From Pseudomonas marginalis (GTDB lineage Bacteria > Pseudomonadota > Gammaproteobacteria > Pseudomonadales > Pseudomonadaceae), in assembly GCF_001645105.1 (NCBI RefSeq), contig NZ_LKEG01000025.1, forward strand, positions 7,986 through 71,985: a stretch of DNA of 64,000 nucleotides. Direction: 5' to 3'. The translations under genes were made by a program, and so were the position numbers. The notes beneath the pieces were generated by a model. That model saw only the letters and a list, made by a program, of their open reading frames with translations, did not search any database and had not been told where the DNA came from. Shown in pieces: positions 15,794 to 25,500 of the stretch (positions are counted from its first letter, which is position 1; each line of letters opens with the position of its first letter).

Positions 15794-16807
15794 TCAACTC
15801 AGTGGGGGCCAGGTTCCCATCCCGACACAGGGCGGGTTGCGGTACGTTTCCGAAGGTAACTCTCCAAACTGGTTTTTGTAGTACTGGGAGAACATTCCAA
15901 AGTGCCAAAACCCCCAGCGCATGGCGGCTTCAGACACCGAAGGCACGCCACTTAAAATGTCTTTGCGGGCGCCGTGCAAGCGCACTTGGCGGATATACGT
16001 GCACGGATTGACACCCACCACCTGAATGAATGCGCTGTGCAGTCCACGCCTGCTCATGTGCAAGTGTTCGCACAAAGCCTCCACAGAGTGGTTGGAGGTT
16101 GGTTGGCTCAAAATAAACGCGCGCGCCCTGTCTACCATTGCGCGATGAACCCGATGATCGCGCGGTGAAGAGGATGAGGTATGGGACAAACTGCCCATCG
16201 CTTCCAGTGCCGCGACGGCGACATCCTCGGAGAGTTGCAGGCGCGTGGCCTCACTGTCGATCGAGTCCGGACACGCCACGGCTGAACCCAGGCCTGATAA
16301 CAGCAAGGATTTGTATCGAGCGATCCCCTGTGTATCGCCCTTGAGCAGGCAGGCGCCGTTGACCAGGCGGTCGGCGCTCACCCCGTAAAGGCCCTGGGAC
16401 AGGGTGTTCAGGAATGACACGTCAATTGTCGCCGCCAGGATGTCGGACTTGGTTGTCGCACAGAAACGGGCTTCTTCACCTTGGCGCATGATGAATAACG
16501 AGTCGGCCTGCATTTCCCTGTTCTGCCAAGAGCACGTCCCTTCATGCAAGGTCACACCTATCATCACGACATCGGTGTCAGCGACCGAGCGTTGATCGAC
16601 GGCTTGATTGATCCATTCTCTGAACACTTGGACTCGCCCAAGAGATGCACGCGCGACGCCGCCTTCAAAGTTGCCACAGGAGAGCTGGGTATAGTCCTGC
16701 ATCCAGTCAGGAAGAATTCTCGATTGAAGGAACGGATCATTTGACCGCTCACATGCCACTCTTGGAAGTGCGCAGGGCGGGAGTGCGGTATCTGGATTGT
16801 GCTGCAT
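15794..16807 (-). CDS. AraC-family transcriptional regulator
   Basis: A 337-residue regulator with a C-terminal AraC/XylS double helix-turn-helix: SVEALCEHLHMSRRGLHSAFIQVVGVNPCTYIRQVRL, then VSEAAMRWGFWHFGMFSQYYKNQFGELPSETYR. The rest is a poorly conserved sensory domain. This WGFWHFG-type tail is seen in EutR- and FeaR-like activators of amine or amino acid use. The ATG at 16807 has CGGAGA upstream and is preferred over a TTG at 16843. It is divergent from an APC permease across a 385-base gap, so it probably activates that permease in response to the transported compound. Confidence 0.9.
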   Translation of the reverse strand: MQHNPDTALPPCALPRVACERSNDPFLQSRILPDWMQDYTQLSCGNFEGGVARASLGRVQVFREWINQAVDQRSVADTDVVMIGVTLHEGTCSWQNREMQADSLFIMRQGEEARFCATTKSDILAATIDVSFLNTLSQGLYGVSADRLVNGACLLKGDTQGIARYKSLLLSGLGSAVACPDSIDSEATRLQLSEDVAVAALEAMGSLSHTSSSSPRDHRVHRAMVDRARAFILSQPTSNHSVEALCEHLHMSRRGLHSAFIQVVGVNPCTYIRQVRLHGARKDILSGVPSVSEAAMRWGFWHFGMFSQYYKNQFGELPSETYRNPPCVGMGTWPPLS

Positions 16808-17192
16808 CACGACAGTCTCCGAAGTCTGCCGTTGAAGCAGCAATGTTCGTTCCAGCTTGCCGCGCGCAATCAGCGCTTCAGATAAAAGAATTGATCGCTA
16901 AATGCACGGTAACGAAGCACGGGGTTTTCCTTTTGGTGCGTACTAAAAAACAGTCATGTTTGGCGTGCACCACGCGCCGATATTGGATAGCGGCGAATTT
17001 TACGCGGGCGCAACAATGATCACGACGCATGTTGTCGATTCGGCGAGTCGGCGTATCAGGGGGACTCCCTTTAAACGAGCGTCACTTTAGTTGCGGATCA
17101 GACAACTGCGAACTTACTGACACCGTCAGGGCAGGGACGTCGAAGGTAGATCAGTGATCTCTTGCGGGAAAACAATATCCATAGGGGCGAAT
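16808..17192. other. 385-base divergent intergenic region
   Basis: No credible gene. It separates the AraC and APC permease starts and should hold both promoters. I see a small GGCGTG-CAC-CACGCGCC partial repeat (about 16959-16978) and AGTTG/CAACT arms near 17090-17108, neither convincing as an AraC site, and no clear sigma-54 promoter. Confidence 0.5.
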
Positions 17193-18638
17193 ATGCACAC
17201 TGCAGAGCCAGGCATTACTGATAGCAAACCGGGCTTGTCCGGGTCTTTAGGTGTTACCTCGATTGTGCTGATGGTGATTGCAACGGCCGCGCCATTAACC
17301 GTGATGGTTGCCAATACGCCGCTGATTATCTCCATGGGCAATGGCGCCGCAGCGCCTTTTGACGCAATGATTGCAACGGTGATCATGTTTCTCTTCAGTG
17401 TGGGTTTCATCTACATGTCGAGGTACATCACCAACGCAGGGGCGTTCTATTCCTATATCCAAAAAGGCATGGGGCGGTCCATTGGGTTGGGATCCGCGAC
17501 CCTGGCAGTGATCTCGTACTTCATGATCCTGGTGGCGTTGGAGGCTTACATTGGCTTCGCCTTGTCGCAGCTGTTGTTGACCACGCTGGGTATCACTATT
17601 TCCTGGTGGCTCCTGGCATTAGCTATTACCGCGTTGGTAGGGATCCTGGGCTATCAGAAGATTGAACTGAGCAGCAAATTCCTGGGTGTGGCATTGGTGC
17701 TGGAAATTCTGATTGTGTTGGTGGTGGACGCTGCCATTATCGGCAGCGGCAGTATTGGCCCGGATGCGCTGGAGCCGTTTTCGGCGACCACTATTCTGTC
17801 GGGGTCGCCGGGCCTTGGGATCATGTTTGCCATCTATTGCTTCACGGGGTTTGAGTCGACGGTGGTCTATCGCGAAGAAGCGGTAAACCCGAATGTGACC
17901 ATTCCAAAGGCCACGTACATCGCGGTATTTGTGATTGGCGTGTTCTACGCCGTGTCGATGTGGTGCCAGGTGAACGGTGTGGGGTTATCGCAAGTGGTAC
18001 AGCAAGCGACCGATCACCCAGGTGATATGTATCTGACCATGGTGGAGCGATTCACCAACAAAGCCTTTGTGGATGTAATGCAGGTTTTGCTGGTGACCAG
18101 TCTGTTTGCATGCGTGTTGTCGCTGCATAACATCGTCGTTCGCTATCAATACGTGCTGGGACGCTTTGGCGTGCTGCATTCAAAGTTGGGGAGCGTGCAT
18201 CAGAAACACGGGTCGCCCTTTGTGTCCTCGGTATTGCAAACAACGTTGTCGCTGCTGGCGGTCGCCATTTGCGCGCTGATCGGGATGGACCCGGTCACCC
18301 AGATCTATGCGTGGGGTGCGACAGCGGGAACACTGGGTTACATGGTGATCCTGTCCCTGACGTGCGTTTCGGTACTGGTGTTTTTCCGCCGAAGCGACAC
18401 GCCACATCCGTTCTGGAACACCGTTGTGGCACCCACCGGCGGGTTCCTCGGATTGGTCGCTTGCCTGATCGTGGCGGTCCAGAATCTGCCCGCGCTGGTT
18501 GGCGGTGAGAATGCCGGACTTGCAGCCTCCATCATGGAAATGATTGTGATGATTTCATTTGTCGTGGGCTGTGCCGCCGCCTTGATGATGAAGGTGATGA
18601 GCCCTGCGAGATTTGCGCTGTTGAAACAGGTGGGTTGA
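17193..18638 (+). CDS. APC-family amino acid/amine permease
   Basis: A 481-residue inner-membrane transporter with about 12 hydrophobic segments. The unwound TM1 motif (LMVIATAAPLTVMVANTP) and NAGAFYSYIQKGMGRSIGLG in TM3 are typical of the amino acid-polyamine-organocation superfamily, and FTGFESTVVYREEAVNPNVTIPKA is the conserved TM6/loop 6 region. The start at 17193 is preferred over 17154, with AGGGGCGA upstream. Substrates in the family are amino acids or amines; which one cannot be told. It is divergent from an AraC-type regulator, its probable activator, and followed by a strong hairpin. Confidence 0.92.
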   Translation: MHTAEPGITDSKPGLSGSLGVTSIVLMVIATAAPLTVMVANTPLIISMGNGAAAPFDAMIATVIMFLFSVGFIYMSRYITNAGAFYSYIQKGMGRSIGLGSATLAVISYFMILVALEAYIGFALSQLLLTTLGITISWWLLALAITALVGILGYQKIELSSKFLGVALVLEILIVLVVDAAIIGSGSIGPDALEPFSATTILSGSPGLGIMFAIYCFTGFESTVVYREEAVNPNVTIPKATYIAVFVIGVFYAVSMWCQVNGVGLSQVVQQATDHPGDMYLTMVERFTNKAFVDVMQVLLVTSLFACVLSLHNIVVRYQYVLGRFGVLHSKLGSVHQKHGSPFVSSVLQTTLSLLAVAICALIGMDPVTQIYAWGATAGTLGYMVILSLTCVSVLVFFRRSDTPHPFWNTVVAPTGGFLGLVACLIVAVQNLPALVGGENAGLAASIMEMIVMISFVVGCAAALMMKVMSPARFALLKQVG

Positions 18639-18673
18639 GTTCCCTTCTTCCTGCTTGCTGCACATGTGAACAA

Positions 18674-18717
18674 CGGCAGGCGCTCCACAGGGCGCCTGCC
18701 GCTTGATCGTTTTTTTT
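18674..18717 (+). terminator. Terminator after the APC permease
   Basis: A perfect 10-bp stem CGGCAGGCGC/GCGCCTGCCG (18674-18683 with 18692-18701) is followed after 8 bases by an 8-T run. It separates the permease from the NemR-like gene. Confidence 0.75.
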
Positions 18718-18735
18718 GATAGCATGCGCCGCATT

Positions 18736-19317
18736 ATGAAGAAGCCCGCCCATGACATGCGCCAGCACATCATTGATGTCGCCAGGTCGCTGATGACCCA
18801 GAAAGGTTACACCGCCGTCGGCCTTACCGAGCTGCTCGCGGCTGCGGGTGTGCCGAAAGGGTCGTTCTACCACTACTTCCGTTCCAAGGATGAGTTTGGC
18901 CAAGCGCTGCTCGAAGAGTACTTTGACGAGTACCTCACGCGTGTCGATGTGCAGTTGGCCAGTGAGGGCTCCGGCGCCGAACGTCTGCTGATCTATCTAC
19001 GCTATTGGGCCGAGACACAGGCGTTTGATCATACCGATCAAAAATGCCTGGTGGTCAAATTGGGGGCGGAAGTGTGTGACCTGTCCGAAAACATGCGCGG
19101 TGTGCTTGAGAAGGGTACTGCCCTGATCATCGAGCGGATGATTCGTTGTGTTGAGCAGGGCAAAGCCGATGGCTCCATCGCCGCGTCCGTTGACGCCGCG
19201 ATGCTGGCTGAAGCGCTCTACCAGATGTGGTTGGGCGCCTCGTTGCTGGTCAAGGTCAACCGGACTCGCGAGCCCTTTGACGCGGCGCTTGAAATGAGCC
19301 GACGTTTACTGGCCTAA
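18736..19317 (+). CDS. TetR-family regulator, NemR-like (copy 1)
   Basis: A 193-residue TetR protein strongly similar in layout to E. coli NemR, the electrophile and hypochlorite sensor. It has the helix-turn-helix TAVGLTELLAAAGVPKGSFYHYFRSKDEFG and the sensor segment CLVVKLGAEVCDLSE. Cys104 aligns with NemR Cys106 and Cys114 with Cys116, but the NemR Cys98 position is Ala96 here. The ATG at 18736 is chosen because residues 1-10 then match NemR. It is a paralogue of 37693-38274, yet it lacks an adjacent OYE and no copy of the CTAGACGACCGGTCTA box was found near it. Its 3' end overlaps the convergent NmrA-type gene by 4 bases. Confidence 0.9.
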   Translation: MKKPAHDMRQHIIDVARSLMTQKGYTAVGLTELLAAAGVPKGSFYHYFRSKDEFGQALLEEYFDEYLTRVDVQLASEGSGAERLLIYLRYWAETQAFDHTDQKCLVVKLGAEVCDLSENMRGVLEKGTALIIERMIRCVEQGKADGSIAASVDAAMLAEALYQMWLGASLLVKVNRTREPFDAALEMSRRLLA

Positions 19318-19970
19318 CCTGGCCTTGTCATGCTGCTCGACGTAACAACATGCACGCCTGGTGCCTGATTAATCGCGGCTTCCAGCAGTGCCCGCGCGAT
19401 CAGCGCCGGGGGGTTGAGTCGCCAGCGCCCTGGCAACAACGGCGCCGCGAGTTTCAACAAGAGGATCATGACGCGCTCGGCAGGGCGCACCTCTTCACGC
19501 TTGCCTCCAATGACACCCGGCCGTACATACGTCAGCGATTCAAATCCAACTTTCGCCAGATCCTGTTCCAGGCGGCCTTTGACTTGGTTGTAAAAAAATG
19601 AAGACCCTGCATCGGCACCGATAGCGGAATTGAGCACGTAGGTTGACGTGCCGTGATCAGCAGCTAACCTGGCCACTGCCAGTGGGTAGGTATGGTCGAC
19701 GCGTTCGAAGGCTTCTTTGGAGCCCGCTGTTTTCAGCGTGGTGCCCAGGGTGCAGATCACGGCATCCGCTTGCCATTGCTCTGCCTGTTCATCCAGATGC
19801 TCAAAATCGGTGAGGGTCGCGATGAGTTTCGGGTGTGCCGCCAGCGCTTTTCGCGTCGGCGCATAGACCCTTCCGACGCGTGGGTCCGACAGCGCTAAAT
19901 CCAGGACATGACGCCCGACCAGCCCGCTCGCGCCGACCAGCAGCAGCTTGATGGGGGTTGGTGGGTTCAT
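19314..19970 (-). CDS. NAD(P)-binding NmrA/HTATIP2-like oxidoreductase
   Basis: A 218-residue atypical short-chain reductase: LLLVGASGLVGRHVLDLAL Rossmann motif, DAVICTLGTTLKTAGSKEAFERVDH, and a central region with YVLNSAIGADAGSSFFYNQVKGRLE that contains the Tyr-x3-Lys-like element. Such proteins reduce electrophiles or act as NADPH-sensing regulators. Second gene of a two-gene operon: its ATG overlaps the stop of the upstream SDR by 4 bases (ATGA). The operon promoter carries the 24-bp palindrome of the HxlR/OYE promoter, so a stress or detoxification role is inferred. Confidence 0.85.
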   Translation of the reverse strand: MNPPTPIKLLLVGASGLVGRHVLDLALSDPRVGRVYAPTRKALAAHPKLIATLTDFEHLDEQAEQWQADAVICTLGTTLKTAGSKEAFERVDHTYPLAVARLAADHGTSTYVLNSAIGADAGSSFFYNQVKGRLEQDLAKVGFESLTYVRPGVIGGKREEVRPAERVMILLLKLAAPLLPGRWRLNPPALIARALLEAAINQAPGVHVVTSSSMTRPG

Positions 19971-20638
19971 GCCTGTCGACGATCCCGATCAAACGGCTGA
20001 ATAGCTTCATCGACCGGCGTAGTGCCTTGGGTCAGTTCGATGATGACGCGACTCACACCGGGCTGTTCGATGATCTGCAACAAGGCGGCGGCGACGTCCT
20101 CGCGCGGCACGTCGCCGTAGGGGATGGCAAGACCGGCGTGGACTTTGCCAGTGCCAGGCGAGTCCAGCAACGTGCCGGGGCGGAGAATGACCCAGTCAAG
20201 ATCGCTTGCAGCGAGGTGCACGTCCGCGCGTTTCTTCACGGCCATATAGTTTTCGAAGGTCTCGGACACCGTTTTGCCACGCGATGCCTCTGGAAACGCC
20301 GAAACCAGAATAAAGCGCCGGATACCCGCTAACCGAGCCGCGGCGACAGACAGCTCCAGGCCATGACCGTCTATGGCATCCGTCATCTGTGCGCCGCCTT
20401 TGCCGCCGGCACCAGCCGCGAATACCACGGTATCACTGCCCGCCATCAGCTTGGCCAGAGCCTCTGCGTCAAGCTCAAGCAAGTTACCCGCAATGGGGAT
20501 GGCGCCGAGCGCCTGGAGGCCCTCGGCTTGTTCCGCATGACGGTATAACGAATGTGGTTGATGGCCTCGTTCTGCCAGCTGTTGAGCAAGGCTTCGGGCC
20601 ACTTTACCCGAACCACCGACGATAAAAACTGAGTGCAT
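19967..20638 (-). CDS. NAD(P)-binding atypical SDR (YwnB/NmrA-like)
   Basis: A 223-residue NAD(P)-binding protein beginning MHSVFIVGGSGKVARSLAQQLAERGH, with the GxGGxG-like fingerprint and no classical Tyr-x3-Lys motif that I can pin down. It ends with GDVPREDVAAALLQIIEQ, typical of the NAD(P)H-binding (YwnB-like) family. GGAGGAG lies just upstream of the ATG. First gene of a two-gene operon; 85 bases upstream is a 24-bp palindrome nearly identical to the one in the OYE promoter at 3.9 kb. Reaction unknown; family members include quinone and flavin reductase-like proteins. Confidence 0.85.
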   Translation of the reverse strand: MHSVFIVGGSGKVARSLAQQLAERGHQPHSLYRHAEQAEGLQALGAIPIAGNLLELDAEALAKLMAGSDTVVFAAGAGGKGGAQMTDAIDGHGLELSVAAARLAGIRRFILVSAFPEASRGKTVSETFENYMAVKKRADVHLAASDLDWVILRPGTLLDSPGTGKVHAGLAIPYGDVPREDVAAALLQIIEQPGVSRVIIELTQGTTPVDEAIQPFDRDRRQA

Positions 20639-20722
20639 AGCTCCTCCAGATCAGGCGATGTTTCACAAAAGGCCCGCCCAAGCGAACCTGCAAACGGTGT
20701 TGACGAATGCATGCTTGGTTTT

Positions 20723-20746
20723 ATTCTATATCGCTCACTACAGAAT
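20723..20746. promoter_or_regulatory. 24-bp palindromic operator before the NmrA-type pair
   Basis: Outer arms ATTCT and AGAAT flank ATATCGCTCACTAC; 20 of 24 positions equal the HxlR/OYE element at 3920-3943. It lies 85 bases upstream of the SDR start on the minus strand and about 185 bases before the aminotransferase. Confidence 0.6.
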
Positions 20747-20930
20747 CTGTCAAGCGACGGGCGCTACTCCTTAGAGCCACTTTGGCGCAATAGCACCTGT
20801 GTCAGGAGCGAAAAAGCGGCTGATCTCTAACAAATATAATTGTTTAAATTCATACAGATATATTGTTTTAATTGTTTTGCGGGGGCCGCTAGCATTCACG
20901 CACTATCAACGAATGCTGAAGAGTGGCCCC

Positions 20931-22139
20931 ATGCAATTGCTCGGAAATCTGCTGAAAGCGGTTAAACCCTCGCCCACGCTGGCAATCACGCGCAAGGCCG
21001 CCGAACTGCGCCGCAATGGGGTAGATATCATCAGCTTGTCGACCGGTGAGCCGGACTTTCCCACCCCTGATCACATCAATGCAGCTGCCAAAGCGGCGAT
21101 TGATGCAGGCCAGACCCGCTATACCGATGTGGATGGAACTCCGGAGCTCAAAGCGGCGATCGTTCGCAAGTTTCAGCGTGAAAACGGCATCACCTACACG
21201 ACCGACGAAATCAGCGTCGGCACCGGCGGCAAGCAAGTACTGATCAATGCGCTGCAGGCCACCCTTAACCCTGGGGATGAAGTCATCATTCCTGCGCCTT
21301 ACTGGGTGTCCTATCCGGACATGGTGCGCTTGGCAGGGGGCACGCCCGTTGAGGTCCCTTGTGCGGCCCATCAGCACTTCAAGATCACTGCCGAGCAACT
21401 CGAGCAGGCAATCACGCCGCGTACCAAGTGGCTGATTTTGAATTCGCCAAGCAACCCGACGGGTGCGGGTTATAGCGCGACTGAGCTTGATCGATTGGGC
21501 GCCGTATTGTTGGAGCATCCGCAGGTCTACGTGCTGACGGACGACATGTACGAGCACCTGAGTTACGACGGATGGGTATTTTCCACCCTGGCTTCGCAGG
21601 TGCCGGCATTACATGATCGCGTGCTGACCGTGAATGGCGTTTCAAAGGCGTATTCAATGACGGGCTGGCGCATTGGTTATGCGGGCGGTCCTAAACCTTT
21701 GATAGCCGCCATGGCCACCATTCAATCGCAGACCACCAGCAACCCCTGCGCGATATCCCAGGCCGCTGCCGTGGCAGCGCTGGACGGGCCTATCGACTTT
21801 CTGTCTGAGCGTAATGAAGTGTTTCGTCAGCGCAGGGATCTTTGCCTGGACGCTTTTAACACTACCCCCGGCCTGGTATGCCGCCGTCCGGAGGGCGCTT
21901 TTTATCTCTTCCCTTCATGCTCGGGGCTGTTCGGGCGCAAAACGCCAGCCGGTGAGGTACTGACGAATGATGTGGATGTCTGCCGGTACCTGCTCGAAGC
22001 TGCGCAGGTGGCGGTGGTACCGGGTAGTGCGTTTGGCCTGGAAGGGTATTTCCGTATTTCTTTTGCCACGTCGACCGCGACGTTGGAGCACGCCTGCAAG
22101 CGTATCACCAGTGCATGTCTCGCGTTGACGGCGCAATGA
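20931..22139 (+). CDS. PLP-dependent aminotransferase (class I/II)
   Basis: A 402-residue fold-type I aminotransferase of the aspartate/aromatic group. It has SLSTGEPDFPTPDHI near the N-terminus, TRYTDVDGTPELKAAI, GGKQVLINALQ, NSPSNPTGAGYS, and the PLP-Lys segment VSKAYSMTGWRIGYAGG with Lys239, closing with ISFATS near the C-terminal Arg. The ATG at 20931 fits the family N-terminus; 20913 is an alternative, and no strong ribosome-binding site distinguishes them. The upstream region is very AT-rich. It moves an amino group between an amino acid and a keto acid; the amino acid is unresolved. It is convergent with the second GntR gene. Confidence 0.9.
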   Translation: MQLLGNLLKAVKPSPTLAITRKAAELRRNGVDIISLSTGEPDFPTPDHINAAAKAAIDAGQTRYTDVDGTPELKAAIVRKFQRENGITYTTDEISVGTGGKQVLINALQATLNPGDEVIIPAPYWVSYPDMVRLAGGTPVEVPCAAHQHFKITAEQLEQAITPRTKWLILNSPSNPTGAGYSATELDRLGAVLLEHPQVYVLTDDMYEHLSYDGWVFSTLASQVPALHDRVLTVNGVSKAYSMTGWRIGYAGGPKPLIAAMATIQSQTTSNPCAISQAAAVAALDGPIDFLSERNEVFRQRRDLCLDAFNTTPGLVCRRPEGAFYLFPSCSGLFGRKTPAGEVLTNDVDVCRYLLEAAQVAVVPGSAFGLEGYFRISFATSTATLEHACKRITSACLALTAQ

Positions 22140-22188
22140 ACATCCGCGCGCGTCAGGGTGCCGCGTCGATGATCCTGGCGTGAGTTGC

Positions 22189-22869
22189 CTACTGCTCCGT
22201 GCTTGATTCCAGAACCTCGAGTGCCGCGTTTTCGGCATTCTTGATGTGCAGGGTGGCCATGCGTTGGGCACCTTCGCCATCACGGTTTTTGATGCAGGCC
22301 AGCAACTCATCGATTTCAGCCAGGCTTTCGCGCAATCGTTCAGGCCTGGAGAAAGATGTTGCTCGAAGCAGGTTGATACGACTGAGCAGTCCCTGGAGTA
22401 CTTCAGTGATCAGCCGGTTGCCGCAGCAGCCGAGCAACACGTCATAGATTTTTGATTTGGCTTCAATCAGTGCGCGGCGATCCGGATTGCTGGACTGCTT
22501 GTGCAGGTTGTTGACGGCCTTACCCAACTTGACGATATCTTTATCGGAGGCAAGCCTGGCAAATTCATGGGCTGCAAAACCTTCAAGAAGGCCACGTAGC
22601 GCGTAAAGTTCGCGAGCTTCAGCAATGTCCAGGCTGGCGACCACCGGGCCCCTGTGCGGCACGATCACGATCAGCTTTTCAGCTTCGAGCTTACGCAGGG
22701 CCTCTCGAAGGGGCGGGCGGCTCACTTTAAGCATCTCACAAAGCTCGCGCTCCACCAGCCGTTCTCCGGGGGCGAACCGTCCATTCATGATGGCCTCACG
22801 CAGGAAGCTCTCCACATGCCCTCTGAGTGTTTCAGGGCGGCTCATTACCGGCATTGCATCACTACTCAT
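22189..22869 (-). CDS. GntR-family regulator, FadR/FCD subfamily (second)
   Basis: A 226-residue regulator: winged helix GERLVERELCEMLKVSRPPLREALRKLEAEKLIVIVPHRGPVV and an FCD domain (AEARELYALRGLLEGFAAHEFARLA onward). The ATG at 22869 has GGCGGGAG upstream. FadR-subfamily proteins bind TTGTA-N1-TACAA-like palindromes. Exactly such a site lies 125 bases upstream (22995-23007) and at six more promoters up to 58.5 kb, so this protein is the best candidate regulator of that set. It is the last gene of the long minus-strand stretch carrying the porin, ABC importer, SDR, ABM and ADH genes. Usual ligands are sugar acids or other carboxylates. Confidence 0.92.
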   Translation of the reverse strand: MSSDAMPVMSRPETLRGHVESFLREAIMNGRFAPGERLVERELCEMLKVSRPPLREALRKLEAEKLIVIVPHRGPVVASLDIAEARELYALRGLLEGFAAHEFARLASDKDIVKLGKAVNNLHKQSSNPDRRALIEAKSKIYDVLLGCCGNRLITEVLQGLLSRINLLRATSFSRPERLRESLAEIDELLACIKNRDGEGAQRMATLHIKNAENAALEVLESSTEQ

Positions 22870-22994
22870 AAAACTCCCGCCTTTAGGTCACACACAGCTT
22901 GATGCGTAATAGATCTGTTTATATTAATAGCAGATTGTATGCAGGTAGGCTTGTAGAGCCATCATATGGAGCAGCACACAGGCTTTGCGGCGTA

Positions 22995-23007
22995 ATTGTA
23001 ATACAAT
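22995..23007. promoter_or_regulatory. FadR-type operator, GntR promoter (site a)
   Basis: ATTGTA-A-TACAAT, a perfect 6+1+6 palindrome, lies in the gap between the porin gene and the second GntR gene, 125 bases before the GntR start. It suggests autoregulation. Confidence 0.7.
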
Positions 23008-23095
23008 GTTGACGGGTATTCATATTCGGCCGCTGATGAAGCGACCCTGCAGAAAGCCGGGGGGGAAAGGGCGACGCGCCTTTAAATTGATGAGC

Positions 23096-23118
23096 GCTCG
23101 CCGCGGTGTGCGGCGAGC
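23096..23118 (-). terminator. Hairpin after the LamB-like porin gene
   Basis: GCTCGCCGC and GCGGCGAGC pair perfectly around a 5-base loop, 20 bases past the porin stop codon. There is little T run, so it could be a partial terminator separating porin and GntR expression. Confidence 0.5.
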
Positions 23119-23137
23119 CTTGATTAAAGCAGCTCGT

Positions 23138-24394
<1,257 letters not shown>

Positions 24395-24475
24395 TCAAAT
24401 GACTAACTAACAGCGACGCGTCATCGCCCCTGGCATGTGGAGATGCCAAGGGTGGTGATTCAGAAAGTATGAGAG

Positions 24476-24503
24476 CGTCAGGCCCGGCTATGCGGGCCTG
24501 ACG
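24476..24503 (-). terminator. Strong hairpin after the ABC permease genes
   Basis: A perfect 11-bp stem CGTCAGGCCCG/CGGGCCTGACG with a 6-base loop lies 8 bases past the last permease stop codon. A second imperfect hairpin (24427-24452, around CCTGGCAT/ATGCCAAGG) follows. Together they probably reduce read-through into the porin gene. Confidence 0.6.
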
Positions 24504-24510
24504 TGGCGCT

Positions 24511-25500
24511 TTATTTTTGGCGAACGCCGGCGCTTATCGCTGCCACGGCGATGACCAGGCCCTGTACCATCAGCTTGCCGGGCTCCTGGATACCGAACAC
24601 GGTCAGTGCCGCAAAGAGGTAGCCGAAGGCGAGCACTGCGATAAACGGGCCCATCACGCCGCCGCGCGCGCTGCCGAATGTCACTGCGCCCAATATCGCT
24701 GCCGCGATGGCATTCATTGCAATATCCAACCCTGGTTTGATACTGCCGACCCCCAATGCCGATGTCTGTAGCAAGGCCCCCATCGCCCCTAAAATGCCCG
24801 CTGCGACGTGGCTGATGAAGATCACTCGCTGAACGGGCAACCCGGAGATGGTCGAGGCCTTCGGGCTGTCGCCGATGGCTGCTAAAAACTTACCGAATAC
24901 CAGTGTGCGCAACGCCAATGCGAACACGATGGTCAACCCGACCCATATGTAAACCGCGTATGACAACCCCAAAAGCCGTTCGCTGGTTACCAGGTTGAGC
25001 CATTTAGGAACTGCCCCAGGTGGCTGTCCTGTGGTCAACCAGGAAACAGCGCCGAGCAGTACCGTCGTCATGCCCAGCGTGATCATCACGGCCGACGCCC
25101 GAATGTAGGCGATAAAGATGCCGTTGAGCACGCCCACCAGCATCCCGAGCAGAATCGGGATAATGACGATAAGCGCAGGATGCAGGCTGGAGAGTACGCC
25201 TGATGTGACGAGGTAGATGGTCATGGCGGACACACCGACAACCGAGAGGTCAATTGACCCGGCTCTCATCACCAGTGCCTGCCCCAATACGATGATGCCC
25301 AGTGGCGCACACTGGCGCAGGATGATTGAGGTGAACATCGGGTTCAACAGGTTGTTGGCGAAGAAGGCAATGATCACCAGCAGCGCGGCGAGTACCAGAT
25401 AAGAGGGGGGCAGTTGCAGGACCCAGTGCAACACGGTTTTAGCCCGTTGGCTGGTCGTCCTGGCTGCTAGGGGTAACGGTGTATAAGAGCGGGCGTTCAT
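24511..25500 (-). CDS. Ribose-type ABC importer permease (second subunit)
   Basis: A 329-residue inner-membrane protein of the BPD_transp_2 (RbsC-like) family with about 8-10 hydrophobic segments. Landmarks are VLGQALVMRAGSIDLSVVGVSAMTIYL, VGVLNGIFIAYIRASAVMITLGMTTVLLGAV, and IAAAILGAVTFGSARGGVMGPFIAVLAFGYLF. Its start overlaps the stop of the other permease by 4 bases (ATGA), so the two are made together and probably form a heterodimeric channel. The substrate is delivered by the binding protein at 28037-29125. A hairpin follows. Confidence 0.92.
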   Translation of the reverse strand: MNARSYTPLPLAARTTSQRAKTVLHWVLQLPPSYLVLAALLVIIAFFANNLLNPMFTSIILRQCAPLGIIVLGQALVMRAGSIDLSVVGVSAMTIYLVTSGVLSSLHPALIVIIPILLGMLVGVLNGIFIAYIRASAVMITLGMTTVLLGAVSWLTTGQPPGAVPKWLNLVTSERLLGLSYAVYIWVGLTIVFALALRTLVFGKFLAAIGDSPKASTISGLPVQRVIFISHVAAGILGAMGALLQTSALGVGSIKPGLDIAMNAIAAAILGAVTFGSARGGVMGPFIAVLAFGYLFAALTVFGIQEPGKLMVQGLVIAVAAISAGVRQK

